A stretch of 64,000 nucleotides of DNA from Gillisella taibaishanensis (GCF_001938985.1 NZ_MKIN01000018.1:62001-126000); one strand, 5' to 3'. Positions 25,229-35,334 are shown, counted from the stretch's first letter. Translations and numbers: made by a program. The notes: generated by a model not told the origin, from the sequence alone.

Positions 25229-26230
25229 TCAAAGAATCCGCGCCCGCTTCAGGATAAACCAGGCCAGCAGGATCGAGCCGATGATGAAAGCGATCGCATA
25301 GGCCGATCCCTCGGGCCCGCTGGTAAAGGGCAGATGCGACGTATTCATGCCGAAAAACCCCGTGACCAGCGAGGGCGGCAGCAGGAAAGCGGTCATCAGC
25401 GACAGGATGTAGAGATGGCGGTTGGTCTCGGAGGAGAGCTTGCTGTCGATCTCTTCATGCAGCAGCCGGGCGCGTTCGTGCAGCGCATAGACGTCGTGGT
25501 CGGCCGCCTCCAGCCGGTTGATCAGCCGGCCCGAGACATCCTCGAATCCTACAGGCATTTCATCCTCGTCGGCGGCGTTGGCGCGGCGCATCATCGACAG
25601 CATGCCGCGCAAATGCCGGTGCAGCCGCACGATGATCCGCCGGAGCGGCGCCAATTGCGTGCGCTCGTCGCGCATGTCGGCGTCATAGACCACGTCTTCG
25701 ATGCGGTTGATCTCGTCCATCAGTTCGAGCACCAGCGCCATGATGCCGCGCTGGAATTCCGCCACGAGCACTTCATAGACCTGCATCGGCGAGGCAAATT
25801 TGGCCGGGTTTTTTTCGATGGCAACGCGCAGCAGGTCGACGGAGCGGATCGGCTGTAGCCGCGTGGTGATGATGAACCGGTCCGACAGGGCAAAATGCAG
25901 CCAGCCGATATCGCGGGTGGCAGCAGCGAATTCCCGCTGGAAATCAACGAGCGTGCCATAGATCAGTTGCTCATCGACGGAGAGAGCGGCGTGGTGCTCG
26001 TGATTGATCAGAGCTGCGCGCGCCGCTTCGACGAGTCCTTCGAACTGCTCGATAAACGCGGGAACCCTGGTGTCGGCAAGGTTCAGATGCAGCCATAAAA
26101 ACCCTTCTGCCGGCATCAGGTCAGCCGCCGATGCCTCCATCGGCAGGCGCGTGGCGCTCTGCCTGCGGGCATCGATGTGATAGGCCCAGACCAGACCGGG
26201 AATGGGGGTGGTCGATCTCAAGATATCCAT
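25229..26230 (-). CDS. zntB: CorA-family zinc/magnesium transporter, ZntB-like
   Basis: The 333-aa protein has a large cytoplasmic N-terminal domain and two C-terminal membrane segments. The first ends in the invariant GMN motif (GFFGMNTSHLPF) and the second is AYAIAFIIGSILLAWFIL. A ZntB-like N-terminus (IPGLVWAYHIDARR) favours zinc efflux over magnesium uptake, but selectivity cannot be proven. ATG 26230 follows GAGGACAGCT. The frame runs on to 26491 without family likeness. Confidence 0.87.
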   Translation of the reverse strand: MDILRSTTPIPGLVWAYHIDARRQSATRLPMEASAADLMPAEGFLWLHLNLADTRVPAFIEQFEGLVEAARAALINHEHHAALSVDEQLIYGTLVDFQREFAAATRDIGWLHFALSDRFIITTRLQPIRSVDLLRVAIEKNPAKFASPMQVYEVLVAEFQRGIMALVLELMDEINRIEDVVYDADMRDERTQLAPLRRIIVRLHRHLRGMLSMMRRANAADEDEMPVGFEDVSGRLINRLEAADHDVYALHERARLLHEEIDSKLSSETNRHLYILSLMTAFLLPPSLVTGFFGMNTSHLPFTSGPEGSAYAIAFIIGSILLAWFILKRARIL

Positions 26231-26522
26231 AGCTGTCCTCGGGTCGCCGGTTTGGCGCGGCCTGCGCATCTTGTCCCTATATGCGCCGATTGTGACGGTG
26301 CGATCAACACACGGAAATTGGTCGGCGTGATCGGTCGCAGAGCGCAAACGGACTTGCGTTTGATTGACGTTTACGTAAAAATCAATTAGCTGACGTGAAC
26401 GCACCGCTGCATGTGATGTCGACTGCGCGCGGGTCTGGTTGAGGACGATCGGCGCCCGGCGACATTTATAAAGCATGCCGCAGTGGCGCATCGAGACGAG
26501 TTAAGGCGGAGGAGGAGACGCG

Positions 26523-28292
26523 ATGTACAAGGCCCCTGTGGAGGAGATTGCCTTTACCCTGAAGCAGGTTGCCGGCATGGCCAAGGCGCTCGAAGCCGGC
26601 CAGATGGGCGATCTTTCTGAAGATCTGGTGGATGCCATTCTGGAAGAGGCCGGCCGGTTTGCCGCAGATGAGATCGCGCCGCTGTCCGAGGCTGGCGACC
26701 GTCAGGGCGCCAAGCTAACCGAAGCCGGCGTTGTGCTGCCTGAGGGCTGGGCCGACCTCTACCGGCGCTGGGCCGAAGGCGGCTGGAACAGCCTGGCTTT
26801 GTCGCAGGATTTCGGCGGCCAGGGCCTGCCGCATATGCTCAATGTCGCGGCGCTCGAAATGTGGAACGGCGGCTCGATGGGGTTTGCCCTCGGTCCAGTG
26901 CTCACCATGGGGGCTGCCGAAGCGCTCGACGCGCACGGTTCCGACGCCCTGAAGCAACGCTATCTTACCAAGATGATTTCAGGTGAGTGGATGGCCACCA
27001 TGAACCTGACCGAGCCGAGCGCCGGATCTGATCTCGGCGGCTTGCGCACCCGCGCCGAACGCAACCAAGATGGCAGCTACCGGATTTTCGGCCAGAAGAT
27101 CTACATCACCTGGGGCGATCACGACGCCACGGATAATATCGTGCATCTCGTGCTCGCCCGCCTGCCGGATGCGCCGGCCGGCTCGCGCGGCATCTCGCTG
27201 TTTCTGGTGCCGAAATTCCTGATCAATGACGACGGCTCGCTTGGCGCCCGCAACGATCTGCATTGCCATTCCCTGGAGCACAAGCTCGGCATCCATGGCT
27301 CACCGACCTGCACGATGATCTATGGCGACGGCAAATTCGGCGATATGCCGGGTGCCATCGGGTATCTGATCGGCGAGGAAAACAAGGGTCTCGCCTGCAT
27401 GTTCACGATGATGAACAATGCCCGCCTTGCCGTCGGCATGCAGGGCGTTGCCATCGCCGAGGCCGCCACCCAGAAAGCGCTTGCCTATGCTCAGGAGCGC
27501 CGCCAGGGCAAGGCGCCCGGCTGGACGGAAGCGACGATGAGCCCGATTGTCGAGCATCCCGATGTTGCCCGTATGCTGGTGACGATGAAGGCGCTGACGC
27601 AAGGCGCGCGCGCCATCTGCTATTCTTGCGCCCATGCCATCGACATGAGCCATCACCTTGATGGTGACGAGGCCCGGCATTTCGCCGAACGCGGCGCGCT
27701 GCTGACCCCCATTGCCAAGAGCTTTGCCACCGATATCGGTGTCGAGGTCGCCTCGCTCGGCATCCAGGTGCATGGTGGCATGGGCTATATCGAGGAAACC
27801 GGCGCTGCCCGCCTGCTGCGCGACGCCCGCATCGCCCCGATCTATGAAGGCACCAACGGCATTCAGGCCATCGATCTTGTCACCCGCAAACTGCCGTTGT
27901 CGGGCGGCGGCCAGGTGCGTGGCTTTATCGGGGAGTTGAAGGCGATCGCCGTCGCCGTCGATGCTTCCAACCGGCCGGACTTCGGCGATACGGCAACCCG
28001 GCTGCTGACAGCGATCAAGGATCTGGAAGAGGCGACCGAATGGCTGCTCGCCAAGCTTGGCGAAGGCGCGATGACCGAAGCGCTGTCGGGCGCCACGCCC
28101 TATCAGCGCCTGTTTGGCCTCACCCTGACCGGCAGCTACCTCGCCAAGGCCGCTCTTGCCGATGGTGAGGACAAGCGTGCTGCGCTCGCCCGCTTTGCCG
28201 CCGAAAACCTTTTGGCAGAGACGGCTGCGCTGAAATCGACAGTGACAGGCGGCGCTGCAAGCCTGGCCGCTGCCCGCGCCGTTCTGGCCTGA
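26523..28292 (+). CDS. Acyl-CoA dehydrogenase (DmdC-type)
   Basis: The 589-aa FAD enzyme introduces the first double bond into acyl-CoAs. Present are the flavin-binding motif MNLTEPSAGSDLGGLRT, the C-terminal catalytic Glu in IYEGTNGIQAIDL, and an extra C-terminal extension of about 120 residues. This long form is often annotated as 3-methylmercaptopropionyl-CoA dehydrogenase (DmdC); the substrate here is unknown. ATG 26523 follows GGAGGAGGAG. An enoyl-CoA hydratase gene follows 11 bases later, so both act in one acyl-CoA degradation route. Confidence 0.9.
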   Translation: MYKAPVEEIAFTLKQVAGMAKALEAGQMGDLSEDLVDAILEEAGRFAADEIAPLSEAGDRQGAKLTEAGVVLPEGWADLYRRWAEGGWNSLALSQDFGGQGLPHMLNVAALEMWNGGSMGFALGPVLTMGAAEALDAHGSDALKQRYLTKMISGEWMATMNLTEPSAGSDLGGLRTRAERNQDGSYRIFGQKIYITWGDHDATDNIVHLVLARLPDAPAGSRGISLFLVPKFLINDDGSLGARNDLHCHSLEHKLGIHGSPTCTMIYGDGKFGDMPGAIGYLIGEENKGLACMFTMMNNARLAVGMQGVAIAEAATQKALAYAQERRQGKAPGWTEATMSPIVEHPDVARMLVTMKALTQGARAICYSCAHAIDMSHHLDGDEARHFAERGALLTPIAKSFATDIGVEVASLGIQVHGGMGYIEETGAARLLRDARIAPIYEGTNGIQAIDLVTRKLPLSGGGQVRGFIGELKAIAVAVDASNRPDFGDTATRLLTAIKDLEEATEWLLAKLGEGAMTEALSGATPYQRLFGLTLTGSYLAKAALADGEDKRAALARFAAENLLAETAALKSTVTGGAASLAAARAVLA

Positions 28293-28303
28293 GGAGCAAA
28301 ACC

Positions 28304-29083
28304 ATGACAGAGCCAAGCGCAAACGAGCATGTTCTGACCGAGCGGCCGCAGGCCCATCCCGGCGTTCTCGTCATTCGGTTCAACCGGCCGGAAAAGAAGA
28401 ACGCGCTGACCGAGGCGATGTATCTTCGCATCGTGGCCGCACTGGAATTGGCAGAAGCCGACGAGACGGTCCGGGCAATCGCCTTCCTCGGCACGGAAGG
28501 CTGCTTCACCGCCGGCAATGACATGGGCGACTTCCTTGCCTATGCCCTGTCCGATGGCTCCAAGCTTCCCGCCGCCGCCGTGCTGTTGAAGGCGCTGGTT
28601 GCTGCTTCCAAGCCGCTGGTGTCAGGCATCGATGGCTTGGCGATCGGCATCGGAACGACGCTCAACATGCATTGCGACCTGACGGTCGCCTCCAGCCGCA
28701 GCCTGTTCAAGACGCCCTTCGTCGATCTGGCGCTGGTGCCGGAAGCGGCATCCAGCCTACTGGCGCCGCTGTCCATGGGCCACCAGCGTGCTTTCGCGCT
28801 GCTGGCAATGGGGGAGGGCTTTTCGGCCGAAGCGGCGCGCGAGGCCGGCCTGATCTGGAAAGTGGTCGAGCCGGATGCGGTAGAGAGCGAAACCCTGGCA
28901 ATCGCCGCCAATCTCGCCAAAAAGCCGCCGCAGGCCCTCAAGATCGCCCGCGATCTCCTGCGCGGCGACCGCAACCTGGTTCTGGCCCGCATCGATGAGG
29001 AATTGGCGCATTTCAAGGAACGGTTGAAGAGCGCGGAAGCCCGCGCAGCCTTTGAGACCTTCCTTGCAAAGAAGACGATTTAA
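28304..29083 (+). CDS. Enoyl-CoA hydratase/isomerase family protein
   Basis: The 259-aa crotonase-fold enzyme has both oxyanion-hole segments, CFTAGNDMGDF and ISGIDGLAIGIGTTL in the family frame (SGIDGLAIGIGTTLNMHCD). The downstream glutamate region LALVPEAASS keeps one of the usual acidic residues. It lies 11 bases after the acyl-CoA dehydrogenase gene and should hydrate its product. GGAGCAAAACC precedes ATG 28304. Confidence 0.92.
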   Translation: MTEPSANEHVLTERPQAHPGVLVIRFNRPEKKNALTEAMYLRIVAALELAEADETVRAIAFLGTEGCFTAGNDMGDFLAYALSDGSKLPAAAVLLKALVAASKPLVSGIDGLAIGIGTTLNMHCDLTVASSRSLFKTPFVDLALVPEAASSLLAPLSMGHQRAFALLAMGEGFSAEAAREAGLIWKVVEPDAVESETLAIAANLAKKPPQALKIARDLLRGDRNLVLARIDEELAHFKERLKSAEARAAFETFLAKKTI

Positions 29084-29101
29084 GCAGCCGAACGAGCACT
29101 A

Positions 29102-29205
29102 CTGCATAATTCCTGAAATCGGAATCGATTTAAGGAGAAAATTATGCAGCAGATTTAAAGCGTTACAGCGTCCTTAGTGCGTTTTATAAAACGCACGGCG
29201 CTGTA
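29102..29205. repeat. Tandem double-hairpin repeat, family B, copy 2
   Basis: The copy has the same layout as the one at 17363. The apical palindrome (29177-29196) reads GTGCGTTTTA then its complement, where copy 1 has GTGCGCCATA, so three paired positions changed together. It lies just after the enoyl-CoA hydratase stop. Confidence 0.85.
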
Positions 29206-29293
29206 AAGAGCATCATTGCTGTCGGCTTTCGTTCAGCGGATCTTCAGATCTTGCCGTCTATCTTGCCGCATCTTTGATGGCTGGGAGGTAAAT

Positions 29294-29590
29294 ATGCGCG
29301 GTCTGCTTCTTGCATTGGCTCTTGTGACGGTCGCAGCGGATGGATATGCGGCCGAGGGCGCTTTCTCCCCGGTTCCTTTCGAAATCGCCCAGGCGCAGCC
29401 GGATGTGATCAATCGCAATTTGCCGGCGCCGGGTCAGGGCATGCGGCCGCCGCGTTATGTCTGCATCATCAGGCCGCCATCGAGTGATGCCGGCGCCGGC
29501 CGCTATTCCTGCCCGGCCAGCCCCGGCCGCGTCGGTGAAAGCTGCCGCTGCCCCAACACGGTTGGCAGCGGCAAATTACGGCAATACTAA
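29294..29590 (+). CDS. Small secreted protein of unknown function
   Basis: The 98-aa protein has a signal peptide (MRGLLLALALVTVAADGYAA). The mature part is Pro/Arg-rich and has four Cys residues (YVCIIR, RYSCPAS, SCRCPN) that could form disulfides in the periplasm. GGGAGGTAAAT ahead of ATG 29294 is an excellent ribosome site. No family was recognised. Confidence 0.75.
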   Translation: MRGLLLALALVTVAADGYAAEGAFSPVPFEIAQAQPDVINRNLPAPGQGMRPPRYVCIIRPPSSDAGAGRYSCPASPGRVGESCRCPNTVGSGKLRQY

Positions 29591-29617
29591 CAAGATCAGG
29601 CAATTGGCAAAGGCTGA

Positions 29618-30874
29618 TTAGCCCTTGCTCAATGCTGCCACGACTTCCAGATGCGGCGACCAGAGGAACTGGTCGACCGGCGTCATCGACGTGATCTTGT
29701 AGCCGCCATCGATCAGGATCGACAGGTCGCGTGCCAGCGTCAGCGGATTGCAGCTGACGGCGACGACGGTCTTAACCTGCGAGCGCGCCAGTTCGGCGCA
29801 TTGCGCCTCGGCGCCAGCCCGTGGCGGGTCGAAGACGACAGCATCGATGCCCTTCAGCTCCGAGGTCATCAGCGGCCGGCGAAACAGGTCGCGCCGTTCG
29901 GTCTTGATCGGTTTCAGGCCTTGGGTGCCGCGCGCGGCGAGATCCAGCGCCTTCACGGCCTTTTCGTCGGACTCCACGGCCAGAACCTGGGCCTGGCGCG
30001 CCAGCCTGAGCGCAAAGGTGCCGATGCCGGAAAACAGGTCCGCAACCTTTTTCGCCTTGCCGACATGGGTAAGCACCAGCGCCGACATCGCGTCTTCGGC
30101 TGGCCGCGTCGCCTGGGTAAAGGCTCCCGGCGGCATCGAGACGAGCGCGCCTCCAAAATCCAGCAGCGGCTTTGCCGGCTCGATGACAATCTCGCCATTG
30201 ACCGAGACGCGGGCGATGCCGCGCATCTTCAGCACGGTTTCGGTAATGGCGCGGCGCTCGCGGTCCGGCAGGCCGCCGCGCACGCCGTCAAGCGATACGT
30301 CTAGCCCGGTCGTGGTTTCCGTCACCGTCATGCGGAAATGGTCCGAGCCCGTGGCAATCGCCGCCCCAATTCCGCGCAGGTCGTCCAGCCGGGCGAGAAT
30401 GCCTGCTGACGTGACGGGACATTCCTCCAGCTCGACGATGTGGCGCGAGGCAGGCTGGTTGAAGCCGATCAGCAGGCCCTTTTCGCGCTTGCGGGCAGTA
30501 AACACCAGCCGGCGCCGCTCGCCCGGGTGGGCCTCGATCAGCGGCGCGATCTCAGTTTCAATGCCCTTGGATTTCAAGGCCGCGATCAGCGTCGAGCGCT
30601 TGAAGGCGTTATAGGCCTGCTTTTCCATATGCTGCAGCGAACAGCCGCCGCAGGTGCCGCCAACCCCGTCTGGGCCGAAATGCCGGCAGGCCGGCTCGAT
30701 CCGGTCGGGCGAGGGGGTGGCAATCGACATGATCGTCGCCTGGTCCTTGACGCGGGCCACAGCCAGCTTTTCGCCGGGCAGCGAAAACGGCACGTAGATC
30801 GGGCCGTCAGCACCATTGGCAATGCCGTCACCCTGGGCACCCAGCGCGTTGATCACAAGGGTTTCCGTGCTCAT
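29618..30874 (-). CDS. rlmD: 23S rRNA (uracil-C5) methyltransferase, RlmD/TrmA family
   Basis: The 418-aa enzyme methylates uridine in 23S rRNA. An N-terminal TRAM-like domain is followed by 4Fe-4S cysteines (CRHFG, then GGTCGGCS, and CPV further on). The SAM domain has VADLFSGIGTFALRLA and FDPPRAG, and the catalytic Cys is in VAVSCNPLTLARDL. It overlaps the tlyA-like gene by ATGA, as one operon. Which uridine it modifies (RlmD or RlmC type) cannot be fixed here. Confidence 0.9.
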   Translation of the reverse strand: MSTETLVINALGAQGDGIANGADGPIYVPFSLPGEKLAVARVKDQATIMSIATPSPDRIEPACRHFGPDGVGGTCGGCSLQHMEKQAYNAFKRSTLIAALKSKGIETEIAPLIEAHPGERRRLVFTARKREKGLLIGFNQPASRHIVELEECPVTSAGILARLDDLRGIGAAIATGSDHFRMTVTETTTGLDVSLDGVRGGLPDRERRAITETVLKMRGIARVSVNGEIVIEPAKPLLDFGGALVSMPPGAFTQATRPAEDAMSALVLTHVGKAKKVADLFSGIGTFALRLARQAQVLAVESDEKAVKALDLAARGTQGLKPIKTERRDLFRRPLMTSELKGIDAVVFDPPRAGAEAQCAELARSQVKTVVAVSCNPLTLARDLSILIDGGYKITSMTPVDQFLWSPHLEVVAALSKG

Positions 30875-31719
30875 GCGTCGCCCTCGTCGTCGCCGGCGCG
30901 ATCCTTATCGTCGCCGGCGCGATCCTCATCTTCGTCGCTGTCTTCATCGCCGCCGTCGTCGGCATCCTCAGGCTTGCGGCCAGCCAGGAGGAACTCGACA
31001 TTGCCGTCGCCGCCGGCAATCGGCGAGGGGATCAGCCCAAGGCTTTCCCAGCCCATCTCTTCGCTTAGCCAGCGTTCCAGCTCGGCGGCAACGGCCGGCG
31101 CGGTTTCCGGTTCCTTCAACAGGCCAGCCTTGCTGATCGCCTCGCGGCCCGCCTCGAACTGCGGCTTGACCAGCAGCAGACAGTGGCTGCCGGGTTCGGC
31201 CATATCAAGCGCCGGCACCAGCGCCAGCTTCAGCGAGATGAAGGACACATCCGACACCAGGAAGGTAAAGGCCTGGTTGTCGATATCCTCGGGCTCCAGA
31301 TAGCGGGCATTCAGCCCTTCGATATTGGTGGTGCGCGGATCGCTGTCCAGCCGGGGGTGAAACTGCTCGTGGCCGACATCGATGGCAATCACATGCGCTG
31401 CACCGCGATGCAGCAGCACTTCCGTAAAGCCGCCTGTGGAGGCGCCGACATCGAGACAGACCTGGTCCTTGGGATCGAGGCCGAAATGGTCGAGCCCCGC
31501 CACCAGCTTCAGCGCCGCGCGCGACACGTAATCCTGGGCGGGATCATCGATCTCGATGGTGACATCGGGGCTGAAGGTCAGGCTCGGCTTGGTGACGGTC
31601 CGGCCATTCACCTTGACGCCGCCGCGCTGCACGGCATCGCGCGCCCGCGACCGGCTGGCAAAAAGATTGAGGGCAACCAGCAGCTGGTCGAGACGTTGAG
31701 GTTCTGGCGTTTGGGTCAT
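30871..31719 (-). CDS. tlyA: TlyA-family rRNA 2'-O-methyltransferase with an acidic tail
   Basis: The 282-aa protein has an N-terminal S4 RNA-binding domain (RLDQLLVALNLFASRSRARD) and an FtsJ-like methyltransferase domain (CLDVGASTGGFTEVLL). TlyA enzymes methylate riboses in 16S/23S rRNA. The last 25-30 residues are almost all Asp, Glu, Gly, Arg and Lys with a near-repeat (DRAGDDKDRAGDDEGDA), encoded by tandemly repetitive DNA at about 30880-30960. That tail is unusual for the family and may be recent. Confidence 0.9.
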   Translation of the reverse strand: MTQTPEPQRLDQLLVALNLFASRSRARDAVQRGGVKVNGRTVTKPSLTFSPDVTIEIDDPAQDYVSRAALKLVAGLDHFGLDPKDQVCLDVGASTGGFTEVLLHRGAAHVIAIDVGHEQFHPRLDSDPRTTNIEGLNARYLEPEDIDNQAFTFLVSDVSFISLKLALVPALDMAEPGSHCLLLVKPQFEAGREAISKAGLLKEPETAPAVAAELERWLSEEMGWESLGLIPSPIAGGDGNVEFLLAGRKPEDADDGGDEDSDEDEDRAGDDKDRAGDDEGDA

Positions 31720-32144
31720 GGTCCGTCAATGCCGGTTTCCGCCCGCACTTGCAAGCCTCTTGCCTGCGCGGCAGGAGATCGCATCGCCTTCTAGAACTTT
31801 ACGGGAAGAGATTTTGACAAAAGTCATGTCCATGATGCGTCAGAGAAAAATCGTCCATTGCCAGCGTGTAAACTCGTGAATTCCACGTAAGGCTGTAACG
31901 CTTTTTTAGAGCGGCTACGGCCATAATTGCGAAGAAGGAAAGTCATGGATGCCGAACTGCGCCCTGAAAAGCGCGGTCCGGCCCTTGTCGAGTGCCCTGA
32001 TAGCGCCATCCGAAACCGGTTGCGGTTCTCTGGGCAGGCCGCCAAAGGGTGTTCCCGCGTTGCCTGCAAAGGCTGACGTGGCTTGGCTTTCATGGCGGGT
32101 GCCGGGCACCGCGCCGCAGACGTATAAAGAAAGAAAGCAGCCCC
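31720..32144. other. Intergenic region ahead of the first chemoreceptor
   Basis: A 43-codon frame (31945-32076) with GAAGGAAAG ahead of its ATG is present but has no recognisable product; other overlapping frames are not credible. The region should hold the promoters of tlyA (leftward) and of the chemoreceptor. Confidence 0.4.
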
Positions 32145-34103
32145 ATGTCGTTTCAGGATTTATCCCTCAGCAAGAAACTCTATCTGACCTTCGTTGCCAT
32201 CATGGCCGGCTGCTTCATCGCCTCAGCGGTGGTGTTTCTGCAGGGCAGACAGGTCAAGGCCGCCCTGGAAGAGCATGCGCAGATCGAGCAGGTCGGCTAT
32301 GCGCTGGATCTGACCTTGCAGGCCATGCTGGAAGAGGCCGTCAATCACCGTGGTTATCTGCTGCTGGGGTCGGACACCACCTACAAGGCGCTGTTCGACA
32401 ATCGCGACAAGGTGGTGAGATATCTCGGCGATGCCCGCATTGCCGCCGCAGGCAAGCCGGCCGTGCTGGCACTACTCGATGATATCAAGCGCACGGCAGA
32501 CACGTTCCACACCCAACTGGTTCTGCCGCAGGTTGAAGCCCGCAAGGCTGGCAAGACGGCGGAAGAGGTGTCCACACTCTATGCCGCCAAGGGTGAACTC
32601 GATGCCTTCCGCGATGCGGCGGCCAAGGCGAAGACGGCGGTGATTTCGCTGAGCGACGAGCAGCGACAGATCCAGAGCCAGGCCCAGGCCCGGCTGGAAA
32701 TGGCACTGTTTCTCGGTGCAGCACTTGCGGGCGCGCTGGCGATCCTGTTGATCTGGCTGCTGGCCCGCTCGATCGTCAATCCGATCACCGGCATGACGGT
32801 TGCTATGACCAGGCTTGCCGAAGGTGATCATGGCGTTGACGTTCCCGCTGTAAACCGCGCCGACGAAGTCGGCCGCATGGCGAAGGCCGTGCTGGTCTTC
32901 AAGGATGCGGCCATCGAAAAGCTACGGCTGACTGGTGAAACCGAAACCATGCGCCGCCGCGTCGAGGCCGAGCAGCAGGCGGCTCAGGCCCAGAAGCAGC
33001 AGGAGGCCGACGAGATCTCCTTCGTTGTCGTGCAACTGGCGCAGGGGCTTTCGGCGCTTGCCAACGGCAATGTCGCCTATCGCCTGACAGAGCCCTTCGT
33101 CGAGCGCCTGGATGGCCTCAGGGTCAATTTCAACGAGTCGCTTTCCAAGCTGCAGGCGGCGCTGAAGACGGTCGGCGCCAATGCTCAGGCGATCAACGCG
33201 GGTGCAGCGGAAATCCGCGCCTCCGCTGACGATCTGGCAAAACGGACTGAACAGCAGGCCGCTTCGGTCGAGGAAACCGCGGCAGCACTTGAGCAGGTGA
33301 CCCGCACGGTCAACGACAGCGCGCGCCGCGCCGAAGATGTCGGTCAACTGGTCGCGACCACACGCACCGGTGCCGAACGCTCCGGTGAAGTGGTGCGCAA
33401 TGCGGTGGCCGCCATGACCGAGATCGAGAAGTCCTCCGGCGAGATCGGCAGCATCATCGGCGTCATCGAAGACATTGCGTTCCAGACCAATCTCCTGGCG
33501 CTGAATGCAGGCGTCGAGGCGGCGCGTGCCGGTGAGGCCGGCAAGGGGTTTGCCGTCGTTGCCCAGGAAGTGCGGGCGCTGGCCGAGCGTTCGGCCAAGG
33601 CCGCCAAGGAAATCAAGGTCCTGATCAGCGCTTCCTCGGCCCAGGTCGGGTCAGGCGTGTCGCTGGTCGGCGAAACCGGCCGCGAACTGGAGCAGATCGT
33701 CAAGGCCGTGCAGGAAATCAGCGAAAACGTCACGGCGATTGTGACGGCCGCGCGCGAACAGTCGACCGGTCTGTCCGAGATCAACACCGCCGTAACCGCC
33801 ATGGACCAGGGCACCCAGCAAAATGCCGCCATGGTGGAAGAGCAGACTGCGGCCAGCCACACATTGGCCTCCGAGGCCGATGCGCTGATGGATCTGCTGC
33901 GCCAGTTCAAGCTGGAAGACGGTCCCGCCACGGGTTCAAGAGCCCCTGCAGGCTCGGCCATGAGCGCCGGCGCCCGCCCGACACAGGCCGCAGGAAAGCC
34001 TCCTGTTGCTTCTCCCGCCCGGGCGCTCGCATCCAAGCTCGGCAAGGCCTTCGGAGGAGGCTCGGCTTCGGCGGCCGTCAAGCAGGAATGGTCGGAGTTC
34101 TAA
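32145..34103 (+). CDS. Methyl-accepting chemotaxis protein with CHASE3-like sensor
   Basis: The 652-aa receptor has membrane segment 1 at about 13-32, a periplasmic CHASE3-like domain containing [15 protein letters not shown] (63-77), segment 2 at about 188-208, a HAMP domain, and a C-terminal signalling domain with the hairpin tip ([20 protein letters not shown]). The last five residues, EWSEF, match the xWxxF pentapeptide that tethers CheR/CheB. ATG 32145 begins [17 protein letters not shown]. The ligand is unknown. Confidence 0.9.
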   Translation: MSFQDLSLSKKLYLTFVAIMAGCFIASAVVFLQGRQVKAALEEHAQIEQVGYALDLTLQAMLEEAVNHRGYLLLGSDTTYKALFDNRDKVVRYLGDARIAAAGKPAVLALLDDIKRTADTFHTQLVLPQVEARKAGKTAEEVSTLYAAKGELDAFRDAAAKAKTAVISLSDEQRQIQSQAQARLEMALFLGAALAGALAILLIWLLARSIVNPITGMTVAMTRLAEGDHGVDVPAVNRADEVGRMAKAVLVFKDAAIEKLRLTGETETMRRRVEAEQQAAQAQKQQEADEISFVVVQLAQGLSALANGNVAYRLTEPFVERLDGLRVNFNESLSKLQAALKTVGANAQAINAGAAEIRASADDLAKRTEQQAASVEETAAALEQVTRTVNDSARRAEDVGQLVATTRTGAERSGEVVRNAVAAMTEIEKSSGEIGSIIGVIEDIAFQTNLLALNAGVEAARAGEAGKGFAVVAQEVRALAERSAKAAKEIKVLISASSAQVGSGVSLVGETGRELEQIVKAVQEISENVTAIVTAAREQSTGLSEINTAVTAMDQGTQQNAAMVEEQTAASHTLASEADALMDLLRQFKLEDGPATGSRAPAGSAMSAGARPTQAAGKPPVASPARALASKLGKAFGGGSASAAVKQEWSEF

Positions 34104-34142
34104 GACGCAGATTGGCGTTACCTCTGCCTTTGCGACCCTATC

Positions 34143-34190
34143 AAGCCTGGCTTTCCCATCGTTTCGCCTGGAGAAAGCCGGGCTTGTTCA
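34143..34190 (+). terminator. Probable terminator after the first chemoreceptor
   Basis: AAGCCTGGCTTTC and GAAAGCCGGGCTT form a 13-bp stem with one mismatch and a 17-base loop; the following T content is modest. Confidence 0.45.
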
Positions 34191-34697
34191 ACTTAGCCGT
34201 AGGTGACTGGACCTATGAGAGGCGTCCTTGAACGGGCCTGTTGAGGGGTCCTTTCTTTGAAACCGCATTTTGACAATACCCGCATAGTCGAAGACCTTCC
34301 GCGGCGTCCACACGGACTGGGGTGCCAAATTCAAGTTCCCGAGGTCTGCAATGGCGGCGACAAAGTCGTAGCCAGTTCCGGCATCGAGGATCGTCTTGAC
34401 AGCCCATGCACAGTTTTTGCGTAGGACATTATATTTCGGGTCGCGAGCGAGCATCGTTTGCCATGTCCGCCGCATGGCAGCCTCATCAAGACCCGAAATG
34501 GAAACGATCCCTTTTGGAGGACCTTCCCAGGATACATCTGTTTCATAGGAGTTTGGAGCAACTGGCCCGCTGCCATCCGGACTGGGCCACCAACTCACAT
34601 AGGTATCGAGACCATTTCCCTGACCGACACTGATCCGCAACGCGGCATGTCCGACAATTTTAGTCGACCTGTAGGGCCAGAAATAGACTTGGATCAT
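34188..34697 (-). CDS. Orphan protein with a possible papain-like (permuted NlpC/P60) fold
   Basis: The 169-aa protein starts at ATG 34697 behind GGAGGAATTG. A conserved-looking His lies in KIVGHAALRI, a YVSWWP motif follows, and a Cys lies in RKNCAWAV. This His-then-Cys order with SWWP is what I would expect of circularly permuted NlpC/P60 or LRAT-like enzymes found in some toxins, but I cannot confirm the family. There is no signal peptide. It sits alone between two chemoreceptors in more AT-rich DNA, with no visible immunity partner. Confidence 0.65.
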   Translation of the reverse strand: MIQVYFWPYRSTKIVGHAALRISVGQGNGLDTYVSWWPSPDGSGPVAPNSYETDVSWEGPPKGIVSISGLDEAAMRRTWQTMLARDPKYNVLRKNCAWAVKTILDAGTGYDFVAAIADLGNLNLAPQSVWTPRKVFDYAGIVKMRFQRKDPSTGPFKDASHRSSHLRLS

Positions 34698-35334
34698 CAA
34701 TTCCTCCAATAGCCATAAAACCCGGGATAGGTGGCGCGCGCACGTCGTTTGGCGATAGCGCGATTGTGCTATCGCGTTCCGCTCATCAAGGACGCTGACA
34801 TCGTTCTTCACCTCTGACCGGACCAACGGCGTTCACGCTGAGGTTCCATAGATGCCTGAGCTATGGGCGCATCATGACGCATCGGCACGCGGATTTGACG
34901 AATTGCAATTTTCAAGAATTCTACCTTAAGTATTGTTCTTGTGAATTTATCGCATAGAAGCAAACAAAAAATCGACCGGAGCAACGGTTGTTGAGAATGT
35001 CGCAAATCCGGCCTTCTAATTGTTTGAGAGCGGCAACAGCCTCGAAATTCGGCGCGCTTAGGTAGAGTATACTTCCGTTTAGCGTTAGCATTGCACCGAA
35101 AATATTGTCGTTGCCATGTTTGATAAGAGATATTCATGTGCATGATTATAAATTCTTTAAGGCATATAAGAGATAAACCCTTCTCAAGGGCAAATACAAT
35201 ATTAACCATTGTTTGACCCCGCTGCCGTTGCTGCCTCCCGCCGGGGAGAGCCGGCTTATTCGCCCATATCGGGCTTTGGGAACGATGGCCGAAGTCGCGA
35301 TGCGATCTGCTAGGCTGTATTAAGGGTTTGAAAA
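34698..35334. other. AT-rich intergenic region between chemoreceptor genes
   Basis: No gene is supported across 637 bases. A 133-codon leftward frame (34808-35209) has no ribosome site and an unlikely composition. The stretch 34890-35210 is notably AT-rich, which together with the orphan gene beside it suggests imported DNA. Confidence 0.5.

Noticed and set aside
31945..32076. 43-codon ORF ahead of the first chemoreceptor
   Set aside because: It has a fair ribosome site, but the peptide looks random and overlaps no conserved feature; left as a possibility only.
34808..35209. 133-codon leftward ORF in the AT-rich gap
   Set aside because: No ribosome site, odd composition and no recognisable domain.
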